Assembly (NCBI RefSeq): GCF_900156735.1
Contig: NZ_FTOL01000001.1
Span: 1,302,001 to 1,366,000 of the forward strand
DNA: 64,000 nucleotides
Direction: 5' to 3'
Source of the DNA: Chryseobacterium ureilyticum
GTDB taxonomy: Bacteria; Bacteroidota; Bacteroidia; Flavobacteriales; Weeksellaceae
Shown: piece after piece, positions 43,577-52,598 of the stretch
Position numbering within the stretch: the stretch's first letter is position 1
How the letters are laid out: each line of letters starts with the position of its first letter
The notes under the pieces: model-generated
What the model saw: only the letters and a program-made list of their open reading frames with translations
The model's database searches: none
What the model was told of the DNA's origin: nothing
Translations under genes and position numbers: made by a program

Positions 43577-44647
43577 TTAAAAGGCAAGCTCGTAAGGTTT
43601 CGGAACAGGAACTTCCGAACGAAGCTGTTTTGCAGCGTCTAAAGGAAAATAAGGATTTCGTAAAAGTTCTCGACCTATGAAAATAAGATCAGCATCTCCA
43701 TTGGTCAAGATCGTTTCGGCTTGATGTGCGCTGGTTATCATACCGACTGTTCCTACTAATAATTGGTTTTTCAACTCACGTTTAATCTTACTTGCAAATG
43801 GTAATTGATAACCTGAGCCTACTGTAATTTTAGCATTCGGAACGGTGCCTCCGGAAGAAACATCAACAATGTCAATTCCCTTCCCTGCTAATTTTTTGCT
43901 TAACCAAACTGAATCATCAATGTTCCAGCCATCTTCCATCCAGTCTGTAGCCGAAATACGAACAGCAATTGGAAGTTCAGAAGGCCATACTGCTTTTACT
44001 TTATCTATGATTTCAAATAAAAATCTTGTTCTGTTTTCAATACTTCCGCCATAGTGATCGGTTCTTTTGTTTGGAATGGGCGATAAAAACTCATTGATCA
44101 TATAACCGTGCGCACTGTGAATTTCGACCATTTCAAAACCAGCCTTTAACGCTCTCGCAGCAGCATCCGCAAAGGCTTGTTGAAGTTCTTCAATATCTTC
44201 CAAAGTCATTTCGCGGGGTGTTTGCATTGTTGGAGAAAATGCAATAGCAGAAGGTGCAATCACTTCCCACCCATTTTCTTCGTCGGGCATTAACGGGCGG
44301 CTCTCACGTCCTGAAGTCCACGTACTTCCTTTTCTACCGGCATGCGCCAATTGAATTGCAGGAACAGATCCGGTACTTTTTATAAATGACGTGATCTTGG
44401 TAAGCATTTCAATATGTTCGTCTTTCCAGATTCCCAAATCTCCAACACCAATACGTCCGTCAGCTCTAATAGCTGTTGCTTCCAGCATTACTGCACCTGC
44501 GCCTCCCATTGCTCTCGACCCATAATGAACCAAGTGCCAATCACTTGTAAAGCCATCTTCGGCCATGTACATACACATTGGAGAAGTGATAATCCTATTT
44601 CTAAACGTAACTGATTTAACCGCTAACGGACTGAATAATTTTGACAT
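43577..44647 (-). CDS. NADH:flavin oxidoreductase, YqjM-like, second copy
   Basis: A 356-residue old yellow enzyme. It has MCMYMAEDGFTSDWHLVHYG with the redox-tuning Cys of YqjM-type enzymes, EIHSAHGYMINEFLSPIPNK with the His pair, YGGSIENRTRFLFEI, and GTVGMITSAHQAETIL and LIFIGRELLRNPYFP at the phosphate site. It reduces electrophilic alkenes and quinones. The frame extends 13 codons upstream to 44686, but the family starts at MSKLFSPLAV, so I use 44647. It lies third in the operon after the two NTF2-like genes. Confidence 0.9.
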   Translation of the reverse strand: MSKLFSPLAVKSVTFRNRIITSPMCMYMAEDGFTSDWHLVHYGSRAMGGAGAVMLEATAIRADGRIGVGDLGIWKDEHIEMLTKITSFIKSTGSVPAIQLAHAGRKGSTWTSGRESRPLMPDEENGWEVIAPSAIAFSPTMQTPREMTLEDIEELQQAFADAAARALKAGFEMVEIHSAHGYMINEFLSPIPNKRTDHYGGSIENRTRFLFEIIDKVKAVWPSELPIAVRISATDWMEDGWNIDDSVWLSKKLAGKGIDIVDVSSGGTVPNAKITVGSGYQLPFASKIKRELKNQLLVGTVGMITSAHQAETILTNGDADLIFIGRELLRNPYFPLDAAKQLRSEVPVPKPYELAF

Positions 44648-44725
44648 TTTATTTTTTTTGACAAAAAAGTTCCCACTGGAAGCCATATGAAGCTCCCAGT
44701 AAAACTTTTACAGAATGATTTTTAA

Positions 44726-45112
44726 TTATTTATCGTAGAGATGAAAAAGTTTTGCAACAACTTTCCAAGCTCCATCAATTTTGATCAATGAATGGAAATC
44801 TGTAAAATTTTCATCGGCAGCATCGTGTTCCATTTCGATACGAACAACTGCTGTAGTGGGTGTTTTGTGTAAAACCGTAAGATTGGTTTTGACATTGGGA
44901 GCCGCGCCAAATTTCTCCACATAGGTGTACAGATTATCTATACTTCCTTGCGACAGATCACTTCCTAAATGACCATACATGATCGCATCCTTGTGAAAGG
45001 TCTTTTTTAATTCTGCTACGTTTCCTGTTTTTAATCCGTGAACATAGCCTTCCATTGCCGCTAAGACATCTTCATAATCCTGAACGCTGTTGATATTTTT
45101 ATTTGCTGACAT
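44726..45112 (-). CDS. NTF2-like (putative lumazine-binding) protein
   Basis: A 128-residue cone-shaped NTF2-like protein: DVLAAMEGYVHGLKTGNVAE, KKTFHKDAIMYGHLG, and DFHSLIKIDGAWKVVAKLFH. Such proteins bind or slowly convert small aromatic ligands. Its ATG overlaps the stop of the upstream gene (TAATG), so the two are coupled. The role in the operon is not known. Confidence 0.82.
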   Translation of the reverse strand: MSANKNINSVQDYEDVLAAMEGYVHGLKTGNVAELKKTFHKDAIMYGHLGSDLSQGSIDNLYTYVEKFGAAPNVKTNLTVLHKTPTTAVVRIEMEHDAADENFTDFHSLIKIDGAWKVVAKLFHLYDK

Positions 45113-45672
45113 TATTTTATGGTTTGATAAATTTTACTGATAATTTTCCAATCGTTACCGTCTTTTACCAGTGTAAACATATCGGCATATTTGTTGGCTC
45201 CAAACTGAGATTCGATTCTCACGATTGCTACATCTCCCTCTGCATCTAAAGTTGTCAGTTTGTAATTTGCTTCCATTGGCTCTACTGCGGAAAATCCGTC
45301 AAAAAGCACCTGTATTGGTACACTTTTCAATGCTCCGGCTTCAGACCATGACATAGTTGCAGTCGATGCGAATGCCGGTTTAGCAATATTGCCATCGCCT
45401 TTTCTTCCTGCTTCCACATATAAATCTATTGGCTTTAGGATAGCTTCTTTTTGTTCTTGATTGTTTTGCATAACTTCTGTTTTATTATTTTGATTGTTTT
45501 TACCTTGACATGAAATTAATAATCCTCCAACGGTAAAGGCTGAGATAATTGCTACCGTTGGTATTGAAGAAAATATCATTTTCGATATTTTTCCGATGTT
45601 TTGCCTTAACCCATCTGGATTAGAATTTGCGGAACCAGAATTCATATTTTTTTGTTCTTGAATGTTTTTCAT
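45112..45672 (-). CDS. NTF2-like protein with N-terminal membrane/lipoprotein segment
   Basis: A 186-residue protein. Residues 32-52 are hydrophobic (MIFSSIPTVAIISAFTVGGL then LISC), compatible with a lipoprotein signal that starts late or a single anchor. Residues about 70-186 repeat the NTF2-like fold of its neighbour (ILKPIDLYVEAGRKGDGNIA, DMFTLVKDGNDWKIISKIY). An internal ATG at residue 10 or 32 could be the true start. It is the first gene of the operon; a TACCTTTG promoter box lies about 90 bases upstream. Confidence 0.78.
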   Translation of the reverse strand: MKNIQEQKNMNSGSANSNPDGLRQNIGKISKMIFSSIPTVAIISAFTVGGLLISCQGKNNQNNKTEVMQNNQEQKEAILKPIDLYVEAGRKGDGNIAKPAFASTATMSWSEAGALKSVPIQVLFDGFSAVEPMEANYKLTTLDAEGDVAIVRIESQFGANKYADMFTLVKDGNDWKIISKIYQTIK

Positions 45673-45720
45673 AAATCATCTTGTTTACCCGAATGTTATA
45701 ATTTTTATAAGCATATATTA

Positions 45721-45736
45721 CTGTCTTGTCAGACAG
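45721..45736. promoter_or_regulatory. Inverted repeat in the leader of the redox operon
   Basis: CTGTC-N6-GACAG lies between the promoter box and the first gene. It is a candidate operator for a repressor or AraC-type activator. Confidence 0.4.
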
Positions 45737-45760
45737 AATAATTAAGCTCTTTTTCTATAA

Positions 45761-45768
45761 CAAAGGTA
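45761..45768 (-). promoter_or_regulatory. Bacteroidota -7 box of the redox operon
   Basis: The minus strand reads TACCTTTG, a match to the TAnnTTTG consensus of Bacteroidota sigma factor promoters, with the start of transcription expected near 45754. No clear -33 element was identified. Confidence 0.45.
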
Positions 45769-45957
45769 CGATGACGAAAATGTGACAGCTTTTCTAATTA
45801 GCTCAAATATTTTGACTAATTAGTCCTTTTCAGAAGTGAAAAATTGAGAAGTATAATGTTGAAGTTTCTCCATTAATAAGATTCAAAAATTAATGGGAAA
45901 AGTGAAGATTAAGTAAGATAGGAAGCCAATATATTCAGTTAATTGAATACAGCCTTT

Positions 45958-46593
45958 TTATCCAAGTTGATTAAGTGCTTCATCAATCGGTGTATTTCCA
46001 TCATGCATCAAAATAACCTTACCAATTGTTGAATTATTTTCCAATACTGCGACAAGGGTATCAACAACATTAGCAATAGAATTAGTTCCCGGGCTAGTAA
46101 CATTGGTCTCTATTTTTCCTGTTCCTTGCTCTTCTTTAAGTCCTCCGGGTTGCAAAATAGTATAATCGAGATCAGTTTGGGTTGTGAGGTAGCGATCAGC
46201 GTAATGTTTAGCAATATTATAATCTGTAAGATCACTGAGGAAAGATTCATTCCAGCGTTCGGGTTGCAATGCAAAAACTGAGCTCAGCATAATATAACGT
46301 TTAACCCCAGCTTTTTCTGCGGCTTGCATGGTTTTAATTGCTCCATGTAAATCTATCAGTAAAAGATTTTTCCCACGCGATCCAGAAACAAAATAAACCG
46401 CATCAGCACCGCTCATACTATCTGCAAGCATATCTACATCGCTGAGCAAATCAATATAAACCTGCTCAATATTATATGCGTTATTTGCTGAATTTGGATT
46501 TCTTGAGCCTGCCAAAACCTGATGTTGAGTAGCTAGCTTATTTACTAAAAGAGAACCGACTTTACCATTTGCTCCAATAACCAATACTTTCAT
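45958..46593 (-). CDS. NmrA-like NAD(P)-binding protein
   Basis: A 211-residue atypical SDR. The Rossmann start is VLVIGANGKVGSLLVNKLAT, followed by LAGSRNP, DAVYFVSGSRG and LSSVFALQPERW. The C-terminus is short, as in YwnB/YtfG-type proteins that act as quinone reductases or redox-state sensors. It follows the AraC gene by 23 bases and precedes the redox operon, so it is probably part of the same response. Confidence 0.85.
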   Translation of the reverse strand: MKVLVIGANGKVGSLLVNKLATQHQVLAGSRNPNSANNAYNIEQVYIDLLSDVDMLADSMSGADAVYFVSGSRGKNLLLIDLHGAIKTMQAAEKAGVKRYIMLSSVFALQPERWNESFLSDLTDYNIAKHYADRYLTTQTDLDYTILQPGGLKEEQGTGKIETNVTSPGTNSIANVVDTLVAVLENNSTIGKVILMHDGNTPIDEALNQLG

Positions 46594-46616
46594 ACATTTA
46601 ATTTTAAAATGATTTG

Positions 46617-47477
46617 TTAACGGGATATGCTTGGTGCCTGTCCATGAAATTCTTTATATATTCTTGAAAAATGAGAGACATTTTCAAATCCTAAGGAATA
46701 ACAAATATCTGAGACCGACAAAGATGTTGTTTCCAGCATTTCTTTTGCCTTCTCCAATCTCTTTTCTCTGATCCAGGTTGCTGGCGCAACATTGTAGATA
46801 TTCTGAAAATCTCTCTTAAAACTTGACAAGCTTCTGCCTGAAAGATAAGCCAGTTCAGCAACGGAAACCGGTGAAGCATAATGCTGTTCCACCACGTTAC
46901 GGATATCGGTTCGTATAGGCTCATGTAATTGTAGGATTTGTAAAAACATATTCCGGTTACATTCCGCAACATCGTATAATAATTCCATAATCTTTAAGCG
47001 AAGCTGTCCTGGATGAACCACAGAATGATCAAAAAAATAGGGCTTCATGGAATGGGCAAATGCAACCAAACATTCATTCATTGGATATGGTCGTGTTTTG
47101 ATCTCACCTTCAGGTTTAGAAACCTTGATCTCTGAAGTTGACAGAAATGATTTCAAAAGATCATCCTTGATGCTAAACATTAAGCTATCGTAGATATTAT
47201 CATTTTCAGTATTTCCAAATTTATGATACTTTACTGCAGTAGCTTTCTTTAGCAAAATCATATCATTTTTGCCCACTGTATATTCCTGCTTTCCATATGT
47301 AAGAACAACCGTTCCCTCAAGAACAATAAGAAGTAAATGCTGTTCCAGATACATAGTACCTCTAACTTCTGTACTATGTATACATTGCTCAATTAAAGTA
47401 CAACCATCAAGTTCTAAGGTATTCTGAGGTGTATCAAGACCTATCAGAGAAGTCGGGAACTTTATCATTTTTTTCAT
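46617..47477 (-). CDS. AraC-family transcriptional regulator
   Basis: A 286-residue regulator with an N-terminal cupin-like sensing domain (residues about 15-130; LLIVLEGTVVLTYGKQEYTV) and a C-terminal pair of helix-turn-helices (about 185-285; VAELAYLSGRSLSSFKRDFQ and SDICYSLGFENVSHFSRIYK). It is the obvious candidate regulator of the NmrA-like gene and the redox operon downstream on the same strand. TAAATTTG-type promoter boxes lie about 110 bases upstream. The inducer is unknown. Confidence 0.92.
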   Translation of the reverse strand: MKKMIKFPTSLIGLDTPQNTLELDGCTLIEQCIHSTEVRGTMYLEQHLLLIVLEGTVVLTYGKQEYTVGKNDMILLKKATAVKYHKFGNTENDNIYDSLMFSIKDDLLKSFLSTSEIKVSKPEGEIKTRPYPMNECLVAFAHSMKPYFFDHSVVHPGQLRLKIMELLYDVAECNRNMFLQILQLHEPIRTDIRNVVEQHYASPVSVAELAYLSGRSLSSFKRDFQNIYNVAPATWIREKRLEKAKEMLETTSLSVSDICYSLGFENVSHFSRIYKEFHGQAPSISR

Positions 47478-47882
47478 TTACTTACTTTTTAAATATCTAC
47501 TTTAATTATTTTATGACTAAATGGTAAGTTACCTAATGAGCATGAATTCTAAGATAATGAATTCTATAAAAGTAGCCACATATTCAAATTTACAGTATAC
47601 AAATTTATGTATTCTGTAAAAAACGAACTATCCTTTTTAGTTCAAAAAACTTTACTAATTAGTTCAGATCATATGATATATTGTAGAAAGTGAATCACAA
47701 TATTTCAACTCTTTTCTCATCTAATATTTTGATCACCAACCGATATTTTATCAATCGTTAAGATATAAAACAATTATTCTAGCAAATCAAACTGACTTAT
47801 AAGACAAAATCTTCCGGAAATGTGTTTGAATAGCATCTTTTTAAGAATATACGTAAAGATAATATTCATATACTGCTTATTT
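47478..47882. other. Intergenic region upstream of the AraC regulator
   Basis: It contains the AraC promoter (two TAAATTTG-like boxes on the minus strand near 47,590). No open frame or RNA recognised. Confidence 0.4.
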
Positions 47883-48000
47883 TCAACCACATAACTCTAC
47901 GATATTTTCTATATCAGTAAAAAAGGAGTTTGGATAGCGCCCTGTCAATTTCACAAACAACCAAACGGCTCAACTTAATCCAAATTGAGCCATTTTTTTT
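47883..48000. repeat. Diverged copy of the dispersed repeat (R4), with terminator
   Basis: The hairpin at 47967-47991 (GGCTCAA stem) with a T run is preceded by AACCAAAC, as in R2. On the reverse strand VWLFVKLTGRYPNSFFTDIE then NIVELCG and a stop aligns with VWLLVTLTSVSSNTFIDDLV of R2. The core DNA is otherwise not conserved, so this is an older or different family member. The tail AATAAGCCAGATTAA recurs after R3. Confidence 0.45.
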
Positions 48001-48284
48001 ATTCCAAAATAAGCCAGATTAAGATTTTTATTGTTTTAGTGAATCTATTGTAAGAAAATAAGAAATGGCAGTAATATGTGGACAGAAAAAAAATAAAATC
48101 CGTTTCATTTAAGTATATCATAACTAAAGAATAGGAACTATACACTTTTCTGCACCAATTAGATGATATTCTTAAAAGTCTTTATTTAATTCGGGATGTT
48201 AATTTACCTTCAATAACACTATCATATAGGACTTTGCTAAAAGCTACGTTTCCTGTTCAAAAGATTTTTCATGAATTAAACTCA

Positions 48285-49718
48285 TTAATGGCCAGCAGCC
48301 AATTTTATCACCATTCCTTTAAAAATAAATCCGTGAAAAGGCAATACAGAATACCAATATAATCTTCCCCACAATCCTTTTGGTCGGAAAACTGCTTTCT
48401 GCCAGAGCTTTCCTTTGTATAATTTGAACATCAGCCACGCCTCTCCAGGCAGTTTCATTTCAGCAATAAGAATCAATTTCCCTTCTTCCCTATCAGCATA
48501 AAGTACGCGCCAAAAATCCAGAGCATCTCCTTCGTGAAGCTCTACCGGGTGCGTTCTTCCTCTTCTGAGCCCCGGACCGCCAACCAATACATCCATATAA
48601 CCCCGGATTTTCCAAAGGTTTTGTCCGTACCATCCATTTTTGCCGCCCAAACCAAAAACACGGTCGAGACATTTTTCACGGTCGTCATATTTTTCACTTC
48701 GAACGTCTTTAAAACAGCCAAAATGCGGAACTTCAATAAATTCCTTCAGGGAAGAATCATTTCTGCTGCTTATAAAGCTGTCTTTCCAACTGGAAAGTAT
48801 TTCGTTGGCCTGAATCTTTGCCATCGTTCTCTCCAAAGCCTGCTCGTAAGAAAATGGTTGAACTCCAGTTATTTTTTTAATCTCTGATAAACTTTCATTG
48901 TTACAAACCACCTCAATTTTCATACTTCCAACGAGCGAACTTGCCAGACTGTAAGTGGTTGAAGTGATGAAATATAACCAATACGAAGACAGTTTCGGAG
49001 TCATTACCGGCAATGTGATAATAGTTCTTTTCAAACCTCTAATTTTCGCAAAACCCAGCAATATTTCTTTGTAAGTCAAGACATCTTCACAACCGATGTC
49101 AAAACTTTTACGGTAAGTTTCTTTTTTGAATAAAGTAAAAATTAGAAAATCCAAAACATTTGCAATTCCTATGGGCTGACATTTCGTATTGAGCCATTTT
49201 GGCGTAATCATGATCGGTAATTTTTCAACCAAATCTCTAATGATCTCAAATGATGCGCTTCCAGAACCGATGATGATCCCAGCTCGTAAAACCGTTGTTG
49301 GAATTTTAGACTCAATTAAAATCTTTTCTACATTAAATCTTGAATTCAAATGCTTTGATAATTCTTTCTGATTGACTAATCCTGACAGATAGATAATATG
49401 TTTGCACTCCGTTTTTTCAATTGCTGAAACAAAATTCTGAGCACAGATTTTCTCGGATTCTTCGTAATCACCATTCGCACTCATAGAATGCATCAGATAA
49501 TATGCCCCTGAAATATCCTCCGGAATATTCTTCAAAGTTTCCTCTCTCAGGAAATCAACTTCGATGACTTCTATCAAATCATCATTGATCCCGGCAGGTC
49601 TGGAAAATCGGCAGACATCTCGGCAGCAGCACACCACTTTGTAGCCTTGCTCTGTAATCACACTCATCATCCTTTTACCAATGTAACCTGTTGCTCCCGT
49701 TAATAAAATCTTTTTCAT
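48285..49718 (-). CDS. NAD(P)-binding SDR with C-terminal DUF2867 domain
   Basis: A 477-residue protein. Residues 1-290 form an atypical SDR domain (LLTGATGYIGKRM, then YYLMHSM and YLSGL). Residues about 320-477 are the DUF2867 part: GALDFWRV-like EGDALDFWRVLYADREEGKL, AEMKLPGEAWLMFKL and GRLYWYSVLPFHGFIF. The domain pair is widespread in Bacteroidota next to photolyase genes. It probably acts on a membrane-related or pigment-related substrate, but its reaction is unknown. It is downstream of GTP cyclohydrolase II by 53 bases on the same strand. Confidence 0.85.
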   Translation of the reverse strand: MKKILLTGATGYIGKRMMSVITEQGYKVVCCCRDVCRFSRPAGINDDLIEVIEVDFLREETLKNIPEDISGAYYLMHSMSANGDYEESEKICAQNFVSAIEKTECKHIIYLSGLVNQKELSKHLNSRFNVEKILIESKIPTTVLRAGIIIGSGSASFEIIRDLVEKLPIMITPKWLNTKCQPIGIANVLDFLIFTLFKKETYRKSFDIGCEDVLTYKEILLGFAKIRGLKRTIITLPVMTPKLSSYWLYFITSTTYSLASSLVGSMKIEVVCNNESLSEIKKITGVQPFSYEQALERTMAKIQANEILSSWKDSFISSRNDSSLKEFIEVPHFGCFKDVRSEKYDDREKCLDRVFGLGGKNGWYGQNLWKIRGYMDVLVGGPGLRRGRTHPVELHEGDALDFWRVLYADREEGKLILIAEMKLPGEAWLMFKLYKGKLWQKAVFRPKGLWGRLYWYSVLPFHGFIFKGMVIKLAAGH

Positions 49719-49771
49719 AAGAATTAATTTTGAATCAGTTAAAGAATTTTTCTTTGAATTTTCAATGTAAC

Positions 49772-50362
49772 TTAAAGTTTTTCGAAGAGATGCCCAAAAT
49801 AATCCTTCTTTGTTGTAAGATACGACGCATTGACTGAATTAGATTCAATTTCCAAAGGAATTCTTTTATTGAGCAAAATCCCGCTGTTGTTGAAAGCTTT
49901 CAATTTTTCAGGATTATTGGTCAATAAATTAACTTTAGAAATTTCCAGCATTTTCAGCATCCCGATTGCAACATCAAAACTTCTACCATCTGCTGGCAAA
50001 CCTAATCTCAAATTTGCTTCTACCGTATCAAAACCTTGTTCCTGAAGAGCATAAGCCTTTAATTTATTGATGATTCCAATATTTCTGCCTTCCTGTCTGA
50101 GATAAATAATCATTCCTCCGTTTTCCGACATAAATTTCATTGCCGCATCCAGTTGTTGTCCACATTCACATTTCCTCGAATGGAAAACTTCTCCGGTAAT
50201 GCACTCCGAATGGAAACGAACATTAACAACTTCATTAAAATCTGTTTTTTCAGCCACCCAAACCAAATGTGGACACCAGTCATTTTCATTTTCAGAAAAT
50301 GCATAGACGGTAAACATTCCAAAATCGGTCGGTACATTAGATTGAGCCTGTATTGTAAGCAT
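49772..50362 (-). CDS. ribA: GTP cyclohydrolase II
   Basis: A 196-residue single-domain enzyme. Zn ligands are in SECITGEVFHSRKCECGQQL (Cys54, Cys65, Cys67), the catalytic region is YLRQEGRNIGIINKLKAYAL, and the GLPADGRSFDVA and LLTNNPEKLKAF blocks complete the fold. It converts GTP to 2,5-diamino-6-ribosylamino-pyrimidinone phosphate, the first step of riboflavin and lumazine synthesis. There is no fused DHBP synthase domain, so it is probably a second copy devoted to this light cluster. Its product feeds FAD and dimethyl-ribityllumazine, both photolyase chromophores. It is divergent from the TetR gene. Confidence 0.92.
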   Translation of the reverse strand: MLTIQAQSNVPTDFGMFTVYAFSENENDWCPHLVWVAEKTDFNEVVNVRFHSECITGEVFHSRKCECGQQLDAAMKFMSENGGMIIYLRQEGRNIGIINKLKAYALQEQGFDTVEANLRLGLPADGRSFDVAIGMLKMLEISKVNLLTNNPEKLKAFNNSGILLNKRIPLEIESNSVNASYLTTKKDYFGHLFEKL

Positions 50363-50391
50363 TAGTTATATTTTGAATTATTGTTATAGTA

Positions 50392-50440
50392 CAAATTTAT
50401 ACTTAATTTATTTAATTAGTAAAATTAATTACTAAATTTG
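50392..50440. promoter_or_regulatory. Divergent promoters with palindromic operator
   Basis: The plus strand has TAAATTTG at 50433-50440 and the minus strand TAAATTTG at 50392-50399; both match the Bacteroidota -7 box and face outward. Between them TTAGTAA-N6-TTACTAA at 50416-50435 is a perfect 7-bp inverted repeat that overlaps the plus-strand box. This is a likely operator for the TetR protein, which would then control its own operon and possibly ribA. Confidence 0.6.
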
Positions 50441-50459
50441 TTGATAAATAAAATCAATA

Positions 50460-51116
50460 ATGGAACCAAAAAATATAATTACAGAAGATAAAATATTTGA
50501 ATTGTACGGTGACTACCTTTTGAATCACGGCGAAAGACCAAAAAACATTTACCGTTTCGCAAAAGACAATGAATTCGAAGAAAAAGACTTTTACGATTAC
50601 TTCTCAAGCTTTGAACAGATAGAAAAATCAATGTTGGTCAATCTTTTTGATAAATCTGTAGAGTCAGCTTCGGAAATTAACAATTCTGATGAAATTACTT
50701 CAAAAGAAAAACTGTTAAATGTCTATTTTATCTTTTTTGAAAATATGACGATGAACCGTTCTTTGTTTCTGATGATCTTGGGAAATGACAAATTACACTT
50801 GGCAAAAATTTCAAATCAGCTTAAGGAAACGCATCGACAATTCGTCAAAACTCTTGATTTTAATGATTGGGAAATGATTCAAAAAGCGAAAGATGATTTG
50901 AAAAATTTCCACGAAAAAGCTCGTGAAGAAGTGTTGTGGATTCATTTGGTTTCGACCATCGAATTTTGGAAAAAAGATACATCTCCATCATTCGAAAAGA
51001 CGGATATTTTCATCGAAAAAACAATTGACACAGGATTTGAACTGATGGAAAACGAACCTTTGAGAAAAATAGTTGACCTCGGAAAGTTTTTATTTAAAGA
51101 AAAATTAAAAAAATAG
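50460..51116 (+). CDS. TetR-family transcriptional regulator
   Basis: A 218-residue all-helical protein. The N-terminal helix-turn-helix region is KIFELYGDYLLNHGERPKNIYRFA followed by FEEKDFYDYFSSFEQIEKSM, which matches the TetR layout although the recognition helix is unusual. The ligand-binding part follows. The next gene, for the UbiB-type kinase, starts 3 bases later. A palindrome overlaps its promoter, which suggests autoregulation of the light cluster. Confidence 0.8.
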   Translation: MEPKNIITEDKIFELYGDYLLNHGERPKNIYRFAKDNEFEEKDFYDYFSSFEQIEKSMLVNLFDKSVESASEINNSDEITSKEKLLNVYFIFFENMTMNRSLFLMILGNDKLHLAKISNQLKETHRQFVKTLDFNDWEMIQKAKDDLKNFHEKAREEVLWIHLVSTIEFWKKDTSPSFEKTDIFIEKTIDTGFELMENEPLRKIVDLGKFLFKEKLKK

Positions 51117-51119
51117 CAG

Positions 51120-52442
51120 ATGAAAACACTCAATAAAATACCAACAGGAAAGCTGGAACGAACGAGCAGCTTGCTGAAAGCAGGAGCAAAAGTCGGTGTT
51201 AATTACATTAAATATTACGGAAATAAAATCACAAAAAATAAAGATGAGGGCGAAGCGAAAAAAGCTTTGAATGAAAACAACGCAACCGACATTTACGATT
51301 CTCTGAAAGAACTGAAAGGCTCAGCCTTGAAAGTTGCCCAAATGTTAAGTATGGAGAAAAACATTCTTCCGCAGGCTTATGTTGAAAAATTTTCTTTGTC
51401 GCAATTTTCTGTTCCGCCGCTTTCGGGAGCTTTGGTAAAGAAAACTTTTAGAAAATATTTCGGAAAAAATCCGGAGGATCTATTTGATGAATTCACGAAT
51501 GAATCAGTTAACGCGGCAAGTATCGGACAGGTTCATAAAGCGAAAAAAGATGGTCAAAATTTTGCTGTAAAAATTCAGTATCCCGGTGTGAGAGAAAGCA
51601 TTTCAAGTGATTTGAAAATGGTAAAACCTATTGCGATGAAAATGTTTAATATCCAGAAAAAAGGTTCAGAATCTTATTTTCAGGAAGTAGAAAATAAATT
51701 GTTTGAGGAAACAGATTATGATCTTGAACTGAAAAGAAGTCAGGAAATTTCTAGAAAATGCAGTCATCTTGCGAATTTGGATTTTCCCAAATATTATCCT
51801 GAATTATCTTGCGAAAGAATCATCACAATGGATTGGATGAACGGAAAACATTTCTCGGAATTCACAAAATTGAAAAATTCTCAGGAAGATTTGAACAAAA
51901 TCGGACAGACACTCTGGGATTTCTATATGTACCAAATGCACGTCCTAAAACAAGTTCACGCAGACCCACATCCAGGCAATTTCCTGGTTTCAGAAGATAA
52001 AAAACTGCTCGTGATTGATTTCGGATGTATCAAAGAAATCCCGAATGATTTTTATAAACCCTATTTTGAGTTGGCTCAACTTGAGAATCTGAATAATCCT
52101 GAAATTTACAAAGAAAAATTATACGATCTGGAGATTTTGAGTTCTAATGATTCTGCTAAAGAACAGGAATTTTTCACCAAATTATTCTACGAATTACTGG
52201 AATTGTTCACAAGACCTTTTAACGCAGAAATTTTTGATTTTTCTGATGAATCGTTTTTTCAGGAAATTGCAGATCTGGGTCAGAAATACGCTAAAATAAG
52301 CGATATGAAAGGAATGAATACCAACAGAGGTTCGAAACATTTTATTTATCTGAACCGTACATTTTTTGGTTTGTATAATATGATGCACGATTTGAAAGCC
52401 AAAAATGTCGTAATCAATCAGTACAAAAATTTTAACCAATAA
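51120..52442 (+). CDS. ABC1/UbiB-family atypical kinase
   Basis: A 440-residue kinase-like protein. The hallmark KxGQ motif is present as LKVAQMLSM near residue 75, the Ala-rich loop as NAASIGQVHKA near 130, and the catalytic and metal sites as HADPHPGNFLV and VIDFGCIKE. Family members have ATPase activity linked to quinone or isoprenoid lipid metabolism. In this cluster it may support carotenoid or quinone protection. It follows TetR and precedes the DUF2256 gene with no gap. Confidence 0.9.
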   Translation: MKTLNKIPTGKLERTSSLLKAGAKVGVNYIKYYGNKITKNKDEGEAKKALNENNATDIYDSLKELKGSALKVAQMLSMEKNILPQAYVEKFSLSQFSVPPLSGALVKKTFRKYFGKNPEDLFDEFTNESVNAASIGQVHKAKKDGQNFAVKIQYPGVRESISSDLKMVKPIAMKMFNIQKKGSESYFQEVENKLFEETDYDLELKRSQEISRKCSHLANLDFPKYYPELSCERIITMDWMNGKHFSEFTKLKNSQEDLNKIGQTLWDFYMYQMHVLKQVHADPHPGNFLVSEDKKLLVIDFGCIKEIPNDFYKPYFELAQLENLNNPEIYKEKLYDLEILSSNDSAKEQEFFTKLFYELLELFTRPFNAEIFDFSDESFFQEIADLGQKYAKISDMKGMNTNRGSKHFIYLNRTFFGLYNMMHDLKAKNVVINQYKNFNQ

Positions 52443-52598
52443 ATGCCTGCCAACTTACCTTCAAAGATTTGTGAAGTCTGCGGACTGCCCTTCAACTGGC
52501 GGAAAAAGTGGAGGAAAAACTGGAACGAAGTAAAATATTGCAGCGAAAAATGCCGGAAAAACAAAAAATCAACCTCCTCTGGTTCGGAAATAATTTAA
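52443..52598 (+). CDS. DUF2256 small zinc-finger-like protein
   Basis: A 51-residue protein: CEVCGLPFNWRKKWRKNWNE then VKYCSEKCRK. Four cysteines in CxxC-x(n)-CxxxC form a likely zinc site; the WRKKW/W-N-E-V-K-Y-C-S-E-x-C pattern is diagnostic of DUF2256. The ATG follows the kinase stop directly, and the 3' end overlaps the next gene's start by 49 bases in another frame. DUF2256 proteins commonly neighbour cryptochromes; function unknown. Confidence 0.85.
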   Translation: MPANLPSKICEVCGLPFNWRKKWRKNWNEVKYCSEKCRKNKKSTSSGSEII

